From positions 7,006,001-7,070,000 of the forward strand of contig NZ_CP197246.1 in NCBI RefSeq assembly GCF_052076145.1: a stretch of DNA of 64,000 nt, in the 5' to 3' direction. The position numbers and the translations under genes were made by a program. Shown piece by piece: positions 17,032 through 26,309 of this stretch (positions are counted from its first letter, which is position 1; every line of letters starts with the position of its first letter). The notes beneath the pieces were generated by a model. It saw nothing but the letters and a program-made list of their open reading frames with translations. It ran no database searches and was not told the DNA's origin. Source of the stretch: Kitasatospora sp052076145 (GTDB lineage: Bacteria; Actinomycetota; Actinomycetes; Streptomycetales; Streptomycetaceae).

Positions 17032-18756
17032 GTGACCGTGACTCCCGCGCCCGACGACCCGCAGCGGTACGTCGTCGGAATCGACTTCGGCACGCTCTCC
17101 GGGCGCGCCGTGGTGGTGCGGGTCGCCGACGGTGAGGAACTCGCCTCCGCCGTCCACGACTACGCCCACGCCGTCATCGACCGGACCCTGCCGGTCGGCG
17201 GGGCCACGCTGCCGCCCGACTGGGCCCTCCAGCACCCCGACGACTGGCGCGAGGTGCTGCGCACCGCCGTCCCGGCCGCCGTCGCCGAAGCCGGCATCGA
17301 CCCGGCCGAGGTCATCGGCATCGCCACCGACTTCACCGCCTGCACCGTGCTGCCCGTGCTGGCCGACGGCACCCCGCTCGCCGAGGTCGAGGAGTTCTCC
17401 GCCCGGCCGCACGCCTGGCCGAAGCTGTGGAAGCACCATGCGGCGCAGCACCAGGCCGACCGGATCAACGAACTGGCCCACCAGCGCGGCGAGAAGTGGA
17501 TCTCCCGCTACGGCGGGAAGATCTCCGCCGAGTGGCAGTACGCCAAGGCGCTCCAGGTGCTGGAGGAGGACCCGCGGACCTATACCGCCATCGAGCGCTG
17601 GATCGAGGCGGCCGACTGGATCGTCTGGCAGCTCTGCGGCACCGAGACCCGGAACACCTGCACCGCCGGGTACAAGGGCATCTTCCAGGACGGCCAGTAC
17701 CCGAGCGCCGACTACCTCGCCGCTCTGCACCCCGACTTCGCGGACTTCGCCGCCACCCGGCTCGACCGCCCGCTCTCCCAGCTCGGCTCCCGGGTCGGTT
17801 CGCTGACCGGGCAGGCCGCCGCCTGGACCGGCCTGCCCGAGGGCATCGCCGTGGCCGCCGGCAACGTCGACGCGCACGTCGCCGCGCCTGCGGCCCAGGC
17901 CGTCGAGAACGGCCAACTCCTCGCCATCATGGGCACCTCCACCTGCCACGTCGTCAACGGAGCCACCCTGGCGGACGTCCCCGGGATCTGCGGTGTGGTC
18001 GACGGCGGCATCATCGCCGGCAGCTACGGCTACGAGGCCGGGCAGAGCGCGGTGGGCGACATCTTCGCGTGGTGGACCGGCCAGGGTGTACCGGCCGACT
18101 ACCTCGCGGAGGCGGCCGAACTCGGCGAGGACAGCCACCAGTTGCTCACCCGCAAGGCGGCCGACCAGCCGGTCGGCGGCCACGGCCTGGTGGCACTGGA
18201 CTGGATGAACGGCAACCGCTCCACCCTGGTCGACCACCACCTCTCCGGCGTCATCGTCGGCCTCACGCTGGCCACCCGTCCGGAGGAGATCTACCGCGCT
18301 CTGCTGGAAGCCACCGCTTTCGGTACCCGCGCCATCGTCGACGCCCTGGAGCAGGGCGGCGTCCCGGTGACCGAGTTCATCGTCACCGGCGGGCTGAAGA
18401 AGAACGCCCTGCTGATGCAGATCTACGCGGACGTGCTGCGCCGCCCGGTCTCGCTCGCGGTCTCCACCCAGGGCCCCGCGCTGGGCTCCGCCATCCACGC
18501 CGCCGTCGCGGCGGGAGCCTACCCGGACGTCCGCGCGGGCGCCGCCGCGATGGGCCGCGTCGAGCGCGCCGCCTACCAGCCCGACCCCGACCGGGCCGAC
18601 GCGTACGACGCCCTGTACGCCGAGTACCGGCTGCTGCACGACCACTTCGGCACCGGGCCCGACAAGGCCCTGCACCGCCTGCGTTCGATCCGCAACGCCG
18701 CTCTGACCGCCACCGCCACCACGGCAGCCGCCGCCTCCCCGAACAGCGAGGTCTGA
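17032..18756 (+). CDS. araB: L-ribulokinase
   Basis: Phosphorylates L-ribulose to L-ribulose-5-phosphate with ATP, the second step of L-arabinose catabolism in the cytoplasm. It has 574 residues of the FGGY kinase family: an N-terminal phosphate loop VVGIDFGTLSGRAVVV, conserved ARPHAWPKLWKHHAAQ, the MGTSTCHVV loop and VTGGLKKNALLMQ in the C-terminal ATPase half. Length and motifs match AraB. GTG 17032 has AAGGA 8 bases upstream. First gene of araB-araD-araA, four bases ahead of araD, with an operator in its promoter region. Confidence 0.96.
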   Translation: MTVTPAPDDPQRYVVGIDFGTLSGRAVVVRVADGEELASAVHDYAHAVIDRTLPVGGATLPPDWALQHPDDWREVLRTAVPAAVAEAGIDPAEVIGIATDFTACTVLPVLADGTPLAEVEEFSARPHAWPKLWKHHAAQHQADRINELAHQRGEKWISRYGGKISAEWQYAKALQVLEEDPRTYTAIERWIEAADWIVWQLCGTETRNTCTAGYKGIFQDGQYPSADYLAALHPDFADFAATRLDRPLSQLGSRVGSLTGQAAAWTGLPEGIAVAAGNVDAHVAAPAAQAVENGQLLAIMGTSTCHVVNGATLADVPGICGVVDGGIIAGSYGYEAGQSAVGDIFAWWTGQGVPADYLAEAAELGEDSHQLLTRKAADQPVGGHGLVALDWMNGNRSTLVDHHLSGVIVGLTLATRPEEIYRALLEATAFGTRAIVDALEQGGVPVTEFIVTGGLKKNALLMQIYADVLRRPVSLAVSTQGPALGSAIHAAVAAGAYPDVRAGAAAMGRVERAAYQPDPDRADAYDALYAEYRLLHDHFGTGPDKALHRLRSIRNAALTATATTAAAASPNSEV

Positions 18757-18760
18757 CCCT

Positions 18761-19441
18761 GTGAGCACCCTGCCCGAACTCGTGGCTCTGCTGCGCCGCC
18801 AAGTCAGTGATCTGCACCTTGAGTTGGTGCGGTACGGCCTGGTCGTGTGGACCGCCGGCAACGTCTCCGCCCGGGTGCCCGGCTACGACCTGCTGGTGAT
18901 CAAGCCGAGCGGTGTCTCGTACGACGAGCTGTCGCCGGAGAACATGATCCTCTGCGATCTGGACGGCAAGGTCGTCGAGGGCGGCTACTCGCCGTCCTCC
19001 GACACCGCCGCCCACGCGTACGTCTACCGGCACATGCCCGAGGTCGGGGGAGTGGTGCACACCCACTCGACGTACGCCTGCGCCTGGGCGGCGCGCGGCG
19101 AGGCCGTGCCCTGCGTACTGACCGCGATGGCCGACGAGTTCGGCGCCGAGATCCCGGTCGGCCCGTTCGCCCTGATCGGCGACGATTCGATCGGCAAGGG
19201 CATCGTCGAGACGCTCAGCGGTCACCGCTCGCCGGCCGTGCTGATGAAGAGCCACGGTGTCTTCACCATCGGCAAGGACGCCAAGGCGGCGGTCAAGGCG
19301 GCCGTGATGTGCGAGGACGTCGCCCGCACGGTCCACATCTCCCGCCAGCTCGGCGAACCGCTGCCGATCGCCCAGGCGGACATCGACAGCCTCAACTACC
19401 GCTACCAGAACGTGTACGGCCAGCAGTCCGTGGCCGGCTAA
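18761..19441 (+). CDS. araD: L-ribulose-5-phosphate 4-epimerase
   Basis: Converts L-ribulose-5-phosphate to D-xylulose-5-phosphate, which enters the pentose phosphate pathway. It is a class II aldolase-fold protein of 226 residues with the zinc ligands in HTHSTYA and the late SHGVF, the phosphate/substrate segment TAGNVSARV and the GYSPSSDTAAH loop. GTG 18761 follows the araB stop closely, so translation is probably coupled. Confidence 0.95.
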   Translation: MSTLPELVALLRRQVSDLHLELVRYGLVVWTAGNVSARVPGYDLLVIKPSGVSYDELSPENMILCDLDGKVVEGGYSPSSDTAAHAYVYRHMPEVGGVVHTHSTYACAWAARGEAVPCVLTAMADEFGAEIPVGPFALIGDDSIGKGIVETLSGHRSPAVLMKSHGVFTIGKDAKAAVKAAVMCEDVARTVHISRQLGEPLPIAQADIDSLNYRYQNVYGQQSVAG

Positions 19442-19452
19442 GGAGTCCTGAA

Positions 19453-20958
19453 GTGACGTCACTCGAAGGCCGCGAGGTCTGGTTCCTCACCGGAAGCCAG
19501 GGGCTCTACGGCGAGGACACCCTGCGGCAGGTCGCCGAGCAGTCCCGGCAGATCGCCGACGCGCTGGGCGACGGGCCCAGCCTGCCGGTCAAGGTCCGGT
19601 GGATGCCCGTGCTGACCGAAGCCTCCGCCATCCGCCGGGTCTGTCTGGAAGCCAACGCCTCCGACGACTGTGTCGGGCTGATCGCCTGGATGCACACCTT
19701 CTCCCCGGCGAAGATGTGGATCGCCGGACTCGACGCGCTGCGCAAGCCGCTGCTGCACCTGCACACCCAGGCGAACGTCGCGCTGCCGTGGGCGTCCATC
19801 GACATGGACTTCATGAACCTGAACCAGGCGGCCCACGGCGACCGTGAGTTCGGCTACATCCAGTCCCGGCTCGGCGTGGCCCGCAAGACCGTCGCCGGCC
19901 ACGTGAGTGACTCGTCGGTGGCCGCCAGGATCGGCTCCTGGGTCCGCGCGGCCGCCGGCCGCGCCGAGCTGAGCACCCTGAAGCTCGCCCGGTTCGGCGA
20001 CAACATGCGCGACGTCGCAGTCACCGAGGGCGACAAGGTCGAGGCGCAGCGGCGGTTCGGCGTCTCGGTCAACACCTACGGCGTCAACGACCTGGTCGAC
20101 GCGGTCGACGCGGTCGCGGACGACGCGATCACCGAGCTGGTGAAGGAGTACGAGGACACCTACCGGGTGTCGGCCGAGCTCCGCCACGGAGCCGACCGCC
20201 ACGAGTCGCTGCGCTACGCGGCGCGGATCGAGCTCGGCCTGCGCGGGTTCCTGGAAGACGGCGGCTTCAAGGCCTTCACCACCAACTTCGAGGACCTCGG
20301 TGGTCTGCGCCAGCTGCCCGGCCTTGCCGTGCAGCGCCTGATGGCGGACGGCTACGGCTTCGGCGGCGAGGGCGACTGGAAGACCTCCGTCCTGCTGCGC
20401 ACGCTCAAGGCGGCGGCGGCCGGGCTGCCCGGCGGCACGTCCTTCATGGAGGACTACACGTACCACCTGGAGCCGGGGCAGGAGGTCATCCTCGGCGCCC
20501 ACATGCTGGAGGTCTGCCCGAGCATCGCGTCCGAGGTGCCCATGCTCGAGATCCACCCGCTGGGCATCGGCGGCCGCGAGGACCCGGTCCGCATGGTCTT
20601 CGACGCGCAGCCGGGACCGGCGGTCGTGGTGGGCATGGCTGACATGGGCGACCGGTTCCGGCTGGTGGCCAACGAGATCGACGTCGTCGAGCCCGCCGAG
20701 CCACTGCCCAACCTGCCGGTCGCCCGCGCCGTCTGGAAGCCGCGGCCGAACCTGCGGACCTCCGCCGAGGCCTGGCTGACCGCCGGAGCCCCGCACCACA
20801 CCGTGCTCTCCAGCGCGATCGGCGCCGAGGAGCTGACCGACCTCGCGGACATGGTCGGCACCGAGCTCCTGCTGATCGACGCGGACACCACGATGCGCCA
20901 GTTCACCAAGGAGATCCGCTGGAACCAGGCCTACCACCGCCTGGCCCAGGGTTTCTGA
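19453..20958 (+). CDS. araA: L-arabinose isomerase
   Basis: Interconverts L-arabinose and L-ribulose, the first pathway step. It has 501 residues, full length for the family. Manganese-site regions are recognisable: FMEDYTYHL, AHMLEVCPS and LEIHPLGIGG. The active-site EGDKVEAQRRFG and VNTYGVNDL segments are present. The frame is open further upstream, but GTG 19453 is chosen because AGGAG lies 8 bases before it and araD ends just before. A hairpin follows the stop. Confidence 0.96.
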   Translation: MTSLEGREVWFLTGSQGLYGEDTLRQVAEQSRQIADALGDGPSLPVKVRWMPVLTEASAIRRVCLEANASDDCVGLIAWMHTFSPAKMWIAGLDALRKPLLHLHTQANVALPWASIDMDFMNLNQAAHGDREFGYIQSRLGVARKTVAGHVSDSSVAARIGSWVRAAAGRAELSTLKLARFGDNMRDVAVTEGDKVEAQRRFGVSVNTYGVNDLVDAVDAVADDAITELVKEYEDTYRVSAELRHGADRHESLRYAARIELGLRGFLEDGGFKAFTTNFEDLGGLRQLPGLAVQRLMADGYGFGGEGDWKTSVLLRTLKAAAAGLPGGTSFMEDYTYHLEPGQEVILGAHMLEVCPSIASEVPMLEIHPLGIGGREDPVRMVFDAQPGPAVVVGMADMGDRFRLVANEIDVVEPAEPLPNLPVARAVWKPRPNLRTSAEAWLTAGAPHHTVLSSAIGAEELTDLADMVGTELLLIDADTTMRQFTKEIRWNQAYHRLAQGF

Positions 20959-20967
20959 CACCCCGGC

Positions 20968-21001
20968 GTGGCGGCGCCCGGCGCCGGCGGGGCGCCGTCA
21001 C
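20968..21001 (+). terminator. Hairpin between araA and the mutarotase gene
   Basis: Arms of 12 bases (20968-20979 and 20990-21001) with one G-T pair. It lies 10 bases after the araA stop and may attenuate read-through into the mutarotase gene, 31 bases further on. Confidence 0.55.
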
Positions 21002-21032
21002 AGCACCCTCCCCACCAGCGAACCGGAGCAGC

Positions 21033-22106
21033 ATGACCGCCGCACTGTCCATCTGGCACGAGCCGTACGCCTTCCTCCCGGACGGGCGGACCGTCCGCCG
21101 CTGGACGTTCGGCTGCGACAGCGCGGTCACGGTGGAGATGCTCGACCTCGGCGCGACCCTGCACACGCTGCGCGCTCCCGACCGGGACGGGCGGCGGGCC
21201 AACGTCGTCCTGGGCGCCGCGAAGGTAGCCGATCTGCTCGGCCCGGCGCGGTACTTCGGCGCCACCGTGGGCCGGTACGCCAACCGGATCGCACGCGCGG
21301 AACTGCCGATCGACAAGGCTGTCCACCGGCTCGCCGGCCACCCCGTGGGCCCGACCCTGCACGGCGGCGCCGACGGCTTCGACAACCGGCTCTGGCAGGC
21401 CCAGGAGATCCGGGAACCGGGCCGGGTCGGCGCCCGGTTCGAGCTGCACAGCCCGGACGGCGACCAGGGGTTCCCCGGTGCACTCGACGTCACCGTCGAC
21501 TATCTGCTCGACAGTGCAGGCGAGTTGACCATCGAGTACCGGGCCACCACCGACGCCGCCACGGTGGTCAACCTCACCAACCACGCGTACTTCAACCTGG
21601 CGGGGGAGAACAGCGGCGAGACCGTGCTGGACCACCTGCTCCAGGTCGACGCCGACGCCTACTCGCCGGTGGACCCGGACCTGCTGCCACTCGGCTCGCC
21701 GGCCCCGGTCGAGGGCACGCCGTTCGACCTCACCGATACCTGCGTCATCGGTGAGGCCATCGCGGCGGACCACGCCCAGCTGAGGCTCGCAGGCGGCGGA
21801 TACGACCACAACTGGGTCCTGCGGGAGGCCACTTCGCTGCGCCGCGCCGCCGTCCTGAGCCACCCCGGAAGCGGGCGGCGGCTCGAGTGCCTGACCACCG
21901 AGCCGGGCATTCAGATCTACACCGCCAACCACTTCGACGGGACCAGCAGTGGCCTCGGCGGCCGACCGTACGGAGCATTCGCGGGTGTCGCGCTAGAGAC
22001 CCAGCACTTCCCCGACTCGCCGCACCACCCCGACTATCCGTCCACGGTGCTGCGCCCCGGCGAGGAGTACCGCAGCACCACCCGCTATCGCTTCTCGGCA
22101 ATGTGA
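21033..22106 (+). CDS. galM: Aldose 1-epimerase (mutarotase)
   Basis: Interconverts alpha and beta anomers of aldoses. It has 357 residues with the GalM fold: GRYANRIARAEL, LHGGADGFDNRLW, the catalytic-histidine region VNLTNHAYFNL, and the catalytic glutamate in VALETQHFPDSP. ATG 21033 has GGAGC upstream. It lies at the end of the araBDA operon, beyond a small hairpin, and immediately before the sugar-importer promoter. In this setting its likely task is to speed interconversion of imported L-arabinose forms for AraA (inference). Confidence 0.93.
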   Translation: MTAALSIWHEPYAFLPDGRTVRRWTFGCDSAVTVEMLDLGATLHTLRAPDRDGRRANVVLGAAKVADLLGPARYFGATVGRYANRIARAELPIDKAVHRLAGHPVGPTLHGGADGFDNRLWQAQEIREPGRVGARFELHSPDGDQGFPGALDVTVDYLLDSAGELTIEYRATTDAATVVNLTNHAYFNLAGENSGETVLDHLLQVDADAYSPVDPDLLPLGSPAPVEGTPFDLTDTCVIGEAIAADHAQLRLAGGGYDHNWVLREATSLRRAAVLSHPGSGRRLECLTTEPGIQIYTANHFDGTSSGLGGRPYGAFAGVALETQHFPDSPHHPDYPSTVLRPGEEYRSTTRYRFSAM

Positions 22107-22174
22107 CGCGTCGTCGGAGCAGAGTGTTCCGGCGAGACCTGAATGTGACCTGCACAGGGCATTGACGGACAGAA

Positions 22175-22188
22175 TGTTAGCGATAACA
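22175..22188. promoter_or_regulatory. LacI-type operator of the sugar importer (distal)
   Basis: TGTTAGCGATAACA, one mismatch from the palindrome, followed by aatt. Confidence 0.75.
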
Positions 22189-22291
22189 ATTCACACGTCG
22201 GTAGTAATCCGGACACTTGCAGGGGCTCAATTGTGGCAGCTTTAAGGGGCCGCTTCCGTAACCTGTCGGCGCCGCTTCCTCGACGATTTTC

Positions 22292-22305
22292 TGTTAGCGC
22301 CAACT
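22292..22305. promoter_or_regulatory. LacI-type operator of the sugar importer (proximal)
   Basis: TGTTAGCGCCAACT, a weaker match 104 bases from the distal site, or about ten helical turns. The spacing would suit looping by a tetrameric repressor. Confidence 0.6.
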
Positions 22306-22651
22306 GCCAAAAGCCGCTATTGGAGTCCTGGCCTGGCGGTAGGGCCCTCACGGTCAAACAGTCGACCGGCCGGGCCCGCTGCTCCGCACGGCTGCGGCCA
22401 CCCGGGACCGCCCGTCCCACCGCTTCCACGGGTGGCCCCGTGGTGGCCGCAGCCCCTCTCGGCGCCACCGGTGAGGGTCTGGAGATCCGCTCGTGCCGTA
22501 CCCGCCCCGCCCGGCGGCCGCTCGCTCGCCCGCCGCCCGAGCGGCGCGTACCCGCCGACGCCGAAGGCCGGCATTCGCCCTCCCGGGCCAGCACCTCGCC
22601 GAATTCACGTCAGACACCGCTCACTGATTCACCATCATCAAGGAGAGCACG
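22306..22651. other. Untranslated leader or promoter region of the importer operon
   Basis: About 345 bases before the binding-protein gene. Frames here look like GC-biased noise. I see no gene and no riboswitch I can name. Confidence 0.45.
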
Positions 22652-23650
22652 ATGTCCCGTTCCATCAGCAGAACCCTCGGCGCTGTTGCCGTCGCCGCCG
22701 CGTTGACCGTCTCGCTGGCCGCCTGCGACGGCAAGAAGGCCCCGGCGGGGTCCGCCGACGCGGGCGGTCAGCACAAGCTGGTCTTCGGCTTCTCGCAGGT
22801 CGGCGCCGAGAGTGGCTGGCGCTCCGCGAACTCCAAGTCGATCCAGGACGCGGCGAAGGCGGCCGGCTTCGAGCTGAAGTTCTCCGACGCCCAGCAGAAG
22901 CAGGAGAACCAGATCGCCGCGATCCGGTCCTTCATCCAGCAGAAGGTGGACGTCATCGGTTTCTCGCCGGTGGTCACCACCGGCTGGGACACCGTCCTGA
23001 AGGAGGCGAAGGCCGCCGGCATCCCGGTCCTCCTCACCGACCGGGCCGTCGACACCCAGGACAAGACGCTCTACAAGACCTTCATCGGGTCGGACTTCGT
23101 CAAGGAGGGCAACAGCGCGGGTCAGTGGCTGGTGGACGCCGAGAAGAACGCGACCGGACCGGTGAACATCGCCGAGCTCGAGGGCACCACCGGCTCGGCT
23201 CCGGCGATCGACCGCAAGAAGGGCTTCGACGACGTCGTCCTCAAGGACCCGAAGTTCAAGGTCATCGCCGACCAGTCCGGTGACTTCACCCGTGCCAAGG
23301 GCAAGGAGGTCATGGAGGCCTTCCTCAAGGCGCACAAGGACATCAACATCCTCTTCGCCCACAACGACGACATGGCCGTCGGCGCCATCCAGGCGATCGA
23401 GGAGGCCGGCCTCAAGCCGGGCAAGGACATCAAGATCGTCTCGATCGACGGCATCAAGGACGCCTTCCAGGCGATGGCCGACGGCAAGATCGAAGAGGTC
23501 GTCGAGTGCAACCCGCTGATCGGCCCGCAGATCATGGACCTGGTCCAGAAGATCCACGACAAGCAGGACGTGCCCGACCGGGTCCTCTCCAAGGAGGGCG
23601 TCTTCACCAAGGACCAGGCCGCCGCCGAGCTCCCCAACCGCCAGTACTGA
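22652..23650 (+). CDS. Sugar ABC transporter substrate-binding lipoprotein (YtfQ type)
   Basis: Captures sugar outside the membrane for import. It has 332 residues: a lipoprotein signal with lipobox SLAAC (Cys25), then a type I periplasmic-binding fold. The segments AHNDDMAVGAIQAIEEAGLK and VSIDGIKDAFQAM closely follow E. coli YtfQ, which binds galactofuranose. AAGGAGAG precedes ATG 22652. It is the first gene of a four-gene importer with a fused double ATPase and two permeases, the same set as ytfQ-ytfR-ytfT-yjfF. Beside GH54 genes, L-arabinofuranose is the likely cargo (inference). Confidence 0.9.
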   Translation: MSRSISRTLGAVAVAAALTVSLAACDGKKAPAGSADAGGQHKLVFGFSQVGAESGWRSANSKSIQDAAKAAGFELKFSDAQQKQENQIAAIRSFIQQKVDVIGFSPVVTTGWDTVLKEAKAAGIPVLLTDRAVDTQDKTLYKTFIGSDFVKEGNSAGQWLVDAEKNATGPVNIAELEGTTGSAPAIDRKKGFDDVVLKDPKFKVIADQSGDFTRAKGKEVMEAFLKAHKDINILFAHNDDMAVGAIQAIEEAGLKPGKDIKIVSIDGIKDAFQAMADGKIEEVVECNPLIGPQIMDLVQKIHDKQDVPDRVLSKEGVFTKDQAAAELPNRQY

Positions 23651-23706
23651 CCACCCCGCCGGGGCCCGCACAGGGCTCCGGCCACCAGGCGAGGAGAGGA
23701 GCAACC

Positions 23707-25257
23707 ATGCCGGCGCCGCAGTCCGCCCGCCCGGTCCTCGAAATGACCGGTATCAGCAAGGAGTTCGCCGGATTCCAGGCTCTGTCCGGCGTCCACCTCC
23801 GGCTCTTCGCCGGCGAGGTGCACGCCCTGATGGGCGAGAACGGCGCCGGGAAGTCGACCCTGATCAAGGTACTCACCGGAGTCCACACCGCGGAGGCCGG
23901 CGAGATCGTGCTCGCCGGCGCGCCGGTCCGTTTCGGCGGACCGCTGCAGGCTCAGGGAGCCGGTGTCAGCACCGTCTACCAGGAGGTGAACCTCTGCCCG
24001 AACCTGTCGGTCGCGGAGAACCTCTTCCTCGGACGTGAACCGCGCCGCCTCGGCGGCATCCACTGGTCCGCGCTGCGCCGCAAGGCAGCCGAGCTGCTGG
24101 CCGGCCTGGACCTAGACATCGACGTACGGGCCGAAGTCGGCACCCTGCCACTGGCGTTGCAGCAGATGGTCGCCATCGCCCGAGCCGTGGACACCGAGGA
24201 GGGCGGCGTCGGCGGGCTGAAGGTGCTGATCCTGGACGAGCCCACCTCCAGCCTCGACCGCGACGAGGTCGCGCGGCTCTTCACGGTCATCCGCCGGCTG
24301 CGCGAGGAGGGCGTGGCGATCCTCTTCGTCACGCACTTCCTCGACCAGGTCTACGAGGTCTGCGACCGGATCACCGTCCTGCGCGACGGGCAGCTGGTGG
24401 GCGAGTACCTGACCGCCGAGCTGCCCCAACTGGAGCTGGTCGCCGCGATGCTGGGCCAGGAACTCGGCGAGCTGGACGTCTCCGAACAGCAGCGGACCGG
24501 CCGGGAGCCCGGCGCCGACACCGAGCCGTACGTGGTCGCGAACGGCCTCGGGCGCAAGGGCGCGGTGGAGCCGTTCGACCTGGCCCTGCACCCGGGCGAG
24601 GTGGTCGGCCTGGCCGGTCTGCTCGGCGCCGGGCGCTCCGAGGCGGCCCGGCTGATCGCGGGGGCCGACCACGCGGACACCGGCAAGATCTCCGTCGGCG
24701 GACAGAGCGTCAGCCTGCGCAGCCCCCGGGCCGCGATCCGGCACGGCATCGCGTTCTGCTCGGAGAACCGCCGCACCGAGGGCATCGTCCCGGACCTCAC
24801 CGTCCGGGAGAACATCCTGCTGGCCCTGCAGGCCTCCCGAGGCTGGACCAGGCCGCTGCCGACCCGCCGGGCCGACGAACTGGTCGACAAGTGGATCAAG
24901 GCGCTGCACGTCCACCCCGCCGACCCCTCGGCCCTGGTCCGCAACCTCAGCGGCGGCAACCAGCAGAAGGTCCTGCTCGCGCGCTGGCTGATCACCGATC
25001 CCAAGCTGCTGATCCTGGACGAGCCCACCCGTGGCATCGACATCGGCGCCAAGACCGAGATCCAGAAGCTGGTCGCCTCGCTGGCCGAGGACGGCATGGC
25101 AGTCCTCTACATCTCCGCTGAACTCGAGGAGGTCCTGCGGCTCTCCGACACCGTCGGCGTGCTGCGCGACCACGAACTCGTGGCGACGCTCCCCAACACT
25201 CCCGAACTCACCCTGGACCGGCTCATGGAGACCATCGCGAGCGGAGGTGCCCAGTGA
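23707..25257 (+). CDS. Sugar ABC transporter ATPase with two nucleotide-binding domains (YtfR type)
   Basis: Powers sugar import. It has 516 residues carrying two ABC modules. Module 1 has Walker A GENGAGKST and Walker B LILDEPTSSLD but a degenerate signature (LPLALQQ). Module 2 has the usual altered phosphate loop GLLGAGRSE, signature LSGGNQQK and Walker B LILDEPTRGID. This asymmetry is normal for Mgl/Rbs/Ytf-type ATPases. ATG 23707 has AGGAG 7 bases upstream. The stop overlaps the permease start by four bases. Confidence 0.95.
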   Translation: MPAPQSARPVLEMTGISKEFAGFQALSGVHLRLFAGEVHALMGENGAGKSTLIKVLTGVHTAEAGEIVLAGAPVRFGGPLQAQGAGVSTVYQEVNLCPNLSVAENLFLGREPRRLGGIHWSALRRKAAELLAGLDLDIDVRAEVGTLPLALQQMVAIARAVDTEEGGVGGLKVLILDEPTSSLDRDEVARLFTVIRRLREEGVAILFVTHFLDQVYEVCDRITVLRDGQLVGEYLTAELPQLELVAAMLGQELGELDVSEQQRTGREPGADTEPYVVANGLGRKGAVEPFDLALHPGEVVGLAGLLGAGRSEAARLIAGADHADTGKISVGGQSVSLRSPRAAIRHGIAFCSENRRTEGIVPDLTVRENILLALQASRGWTRPLPTRRADELVDKWIKALHVHPADPSALVRNLSGGNQQKVLLARWLITDPKLLILDEPTRGIDIGAKTEIQKLVASLAEDGMAVLYISAELEEVLRLSDTVGVLRDHELVATLPNTPELTLDRLMETIASGGAQ

Positions 25258-26309
25258 TGAGGCAACTTCTCAGCCACCGACTGTTCTGGCCGGTGGCCCT
25301 GCTGGCCGCACTGCTCATCACCAACGTGATCTACTCGCCGGACTTCCTCAGCATCCGGGTCCGTGACGGCCACCTCTACGGCAGCCTGATCGACATCCTG
25401 CGCCTCGGCTCGCCGCTGCTGCTGGTCGCCCTCGGGATGACGCTGGTCATCGCCACCGGCGGCATCGACCTCTCGGTCGGCGCCCTGGTGGCCATCTCCG
25501 GCGCCGTCGCCTGCCTGAACATCAGTCACCTGACGGACCAGAAGGACAGCGGGGCGGTCGTGCTGGCCGTGCTGCTCGCGCTGGCGGTCTGCGTCGCCCT
25601 CGGGATCTGGAACGGCCTGCTGGTGGCGGGCGCCGGGATGCAGCCGATCATCGCCACCCTGGTACTGATGGTCGCCGGTCGCGGCGTCGCCCAGATGATC
25701 ACCGGCGGACAGATCATCACCGTCAACAGCGAGCCGTACCACCTGATCGGCGGCGGGTACGAACTCGGCCTGCCGCTCTCGGTACTGATTGCGGCCGTGG
25801 TGCTGGTGCTGACCGGTCTCACGGTACGGCGCAGCGCGCTCGGCCTGCTGCTCGAGTCGGTCGGCGGGAACCGCGAGGCCAGTCGGCTGGTCGGCATCCG
25901 GGCGCGCGGCCTCACCGTCACGGTGTACGCGTTCTGCGCCCTGTGCGCGGCCGGTGCCGGGCTGATGATCAGCTCCAACGTCGCCTCGGCGGACGGCAAC
26001 AACGCCGGCCTGTGGATCGAACTCGACGCCATCCTGGCCGTCGTGATCGGCGGGACCTCGCTCTCCGGAGGCCGCTTCCACCTCGGCGGCACTGCCGTCG
26101 GAGCGCTCGTCATCCAGACCCTCTCCACGACCGTCTACACGATCGGCGTCCCGCCGGAGACCACTCTGGTGTTCAAGGCCCTGGTGGTCACCGCAGTGTG
26201 CCTGCTGCAGTCCCCGGCCTTCCGCGCCAAGGTCCTCCCCGGGCGGGCGCGCCGCAGCGGCGCCGTCGTCGAAGCCAAGCCAAGGAAGAAGGAGGCCACG
26301 GCGGCATGA
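25254..26309 (+). CDS. Sugar ABC transporter permease 1 (YtfT type)
   Basis: Integral membrane subunit of 351 residues with about nine hydrophobic spans. The family loop GMTLVIATGGIDLSVGAL and the later AIRARGL-type coupling segment (VGGNREASRLVGI) are present, as is the C-terminal AVVIGGTSLSGG. It starts at GTG 25254 or ATG 25257 within an ATGA overlap, so translation is coupled to the ATPase. The last 20 residues are rich in Lys and Arg. Confidence 0.93.
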   Translation: MMRQLLSHRLFWPVALLAALLITNVIYSPDFLSIRVRDGHLYGSLIDILRLGSPLLLVALGMTLVIATGGIDLSVGALVAISGAVACLNISHLTDQKDSGAVVLAVLLALAVCVALGIWNGLLVAGAGMQPIIATLVLMVAGRGVAQMITGGQIITVNSEPYHLIGGGYELGLPLSVLIAAVVLVLTGLTVRRSALGLLLESVGGNREASRLVGIRARGLTVTVYAFCALCAAGAGLMISSNVASADGNNAGLWIELDAILAVVIGGTSLSGGRFHLGGTAVGALVIQTLSTTVYTIGVPPETTLVFKALVVTAVCLLQSPAFRAKVLPGRARRSGAVVEAKPRKKEATAA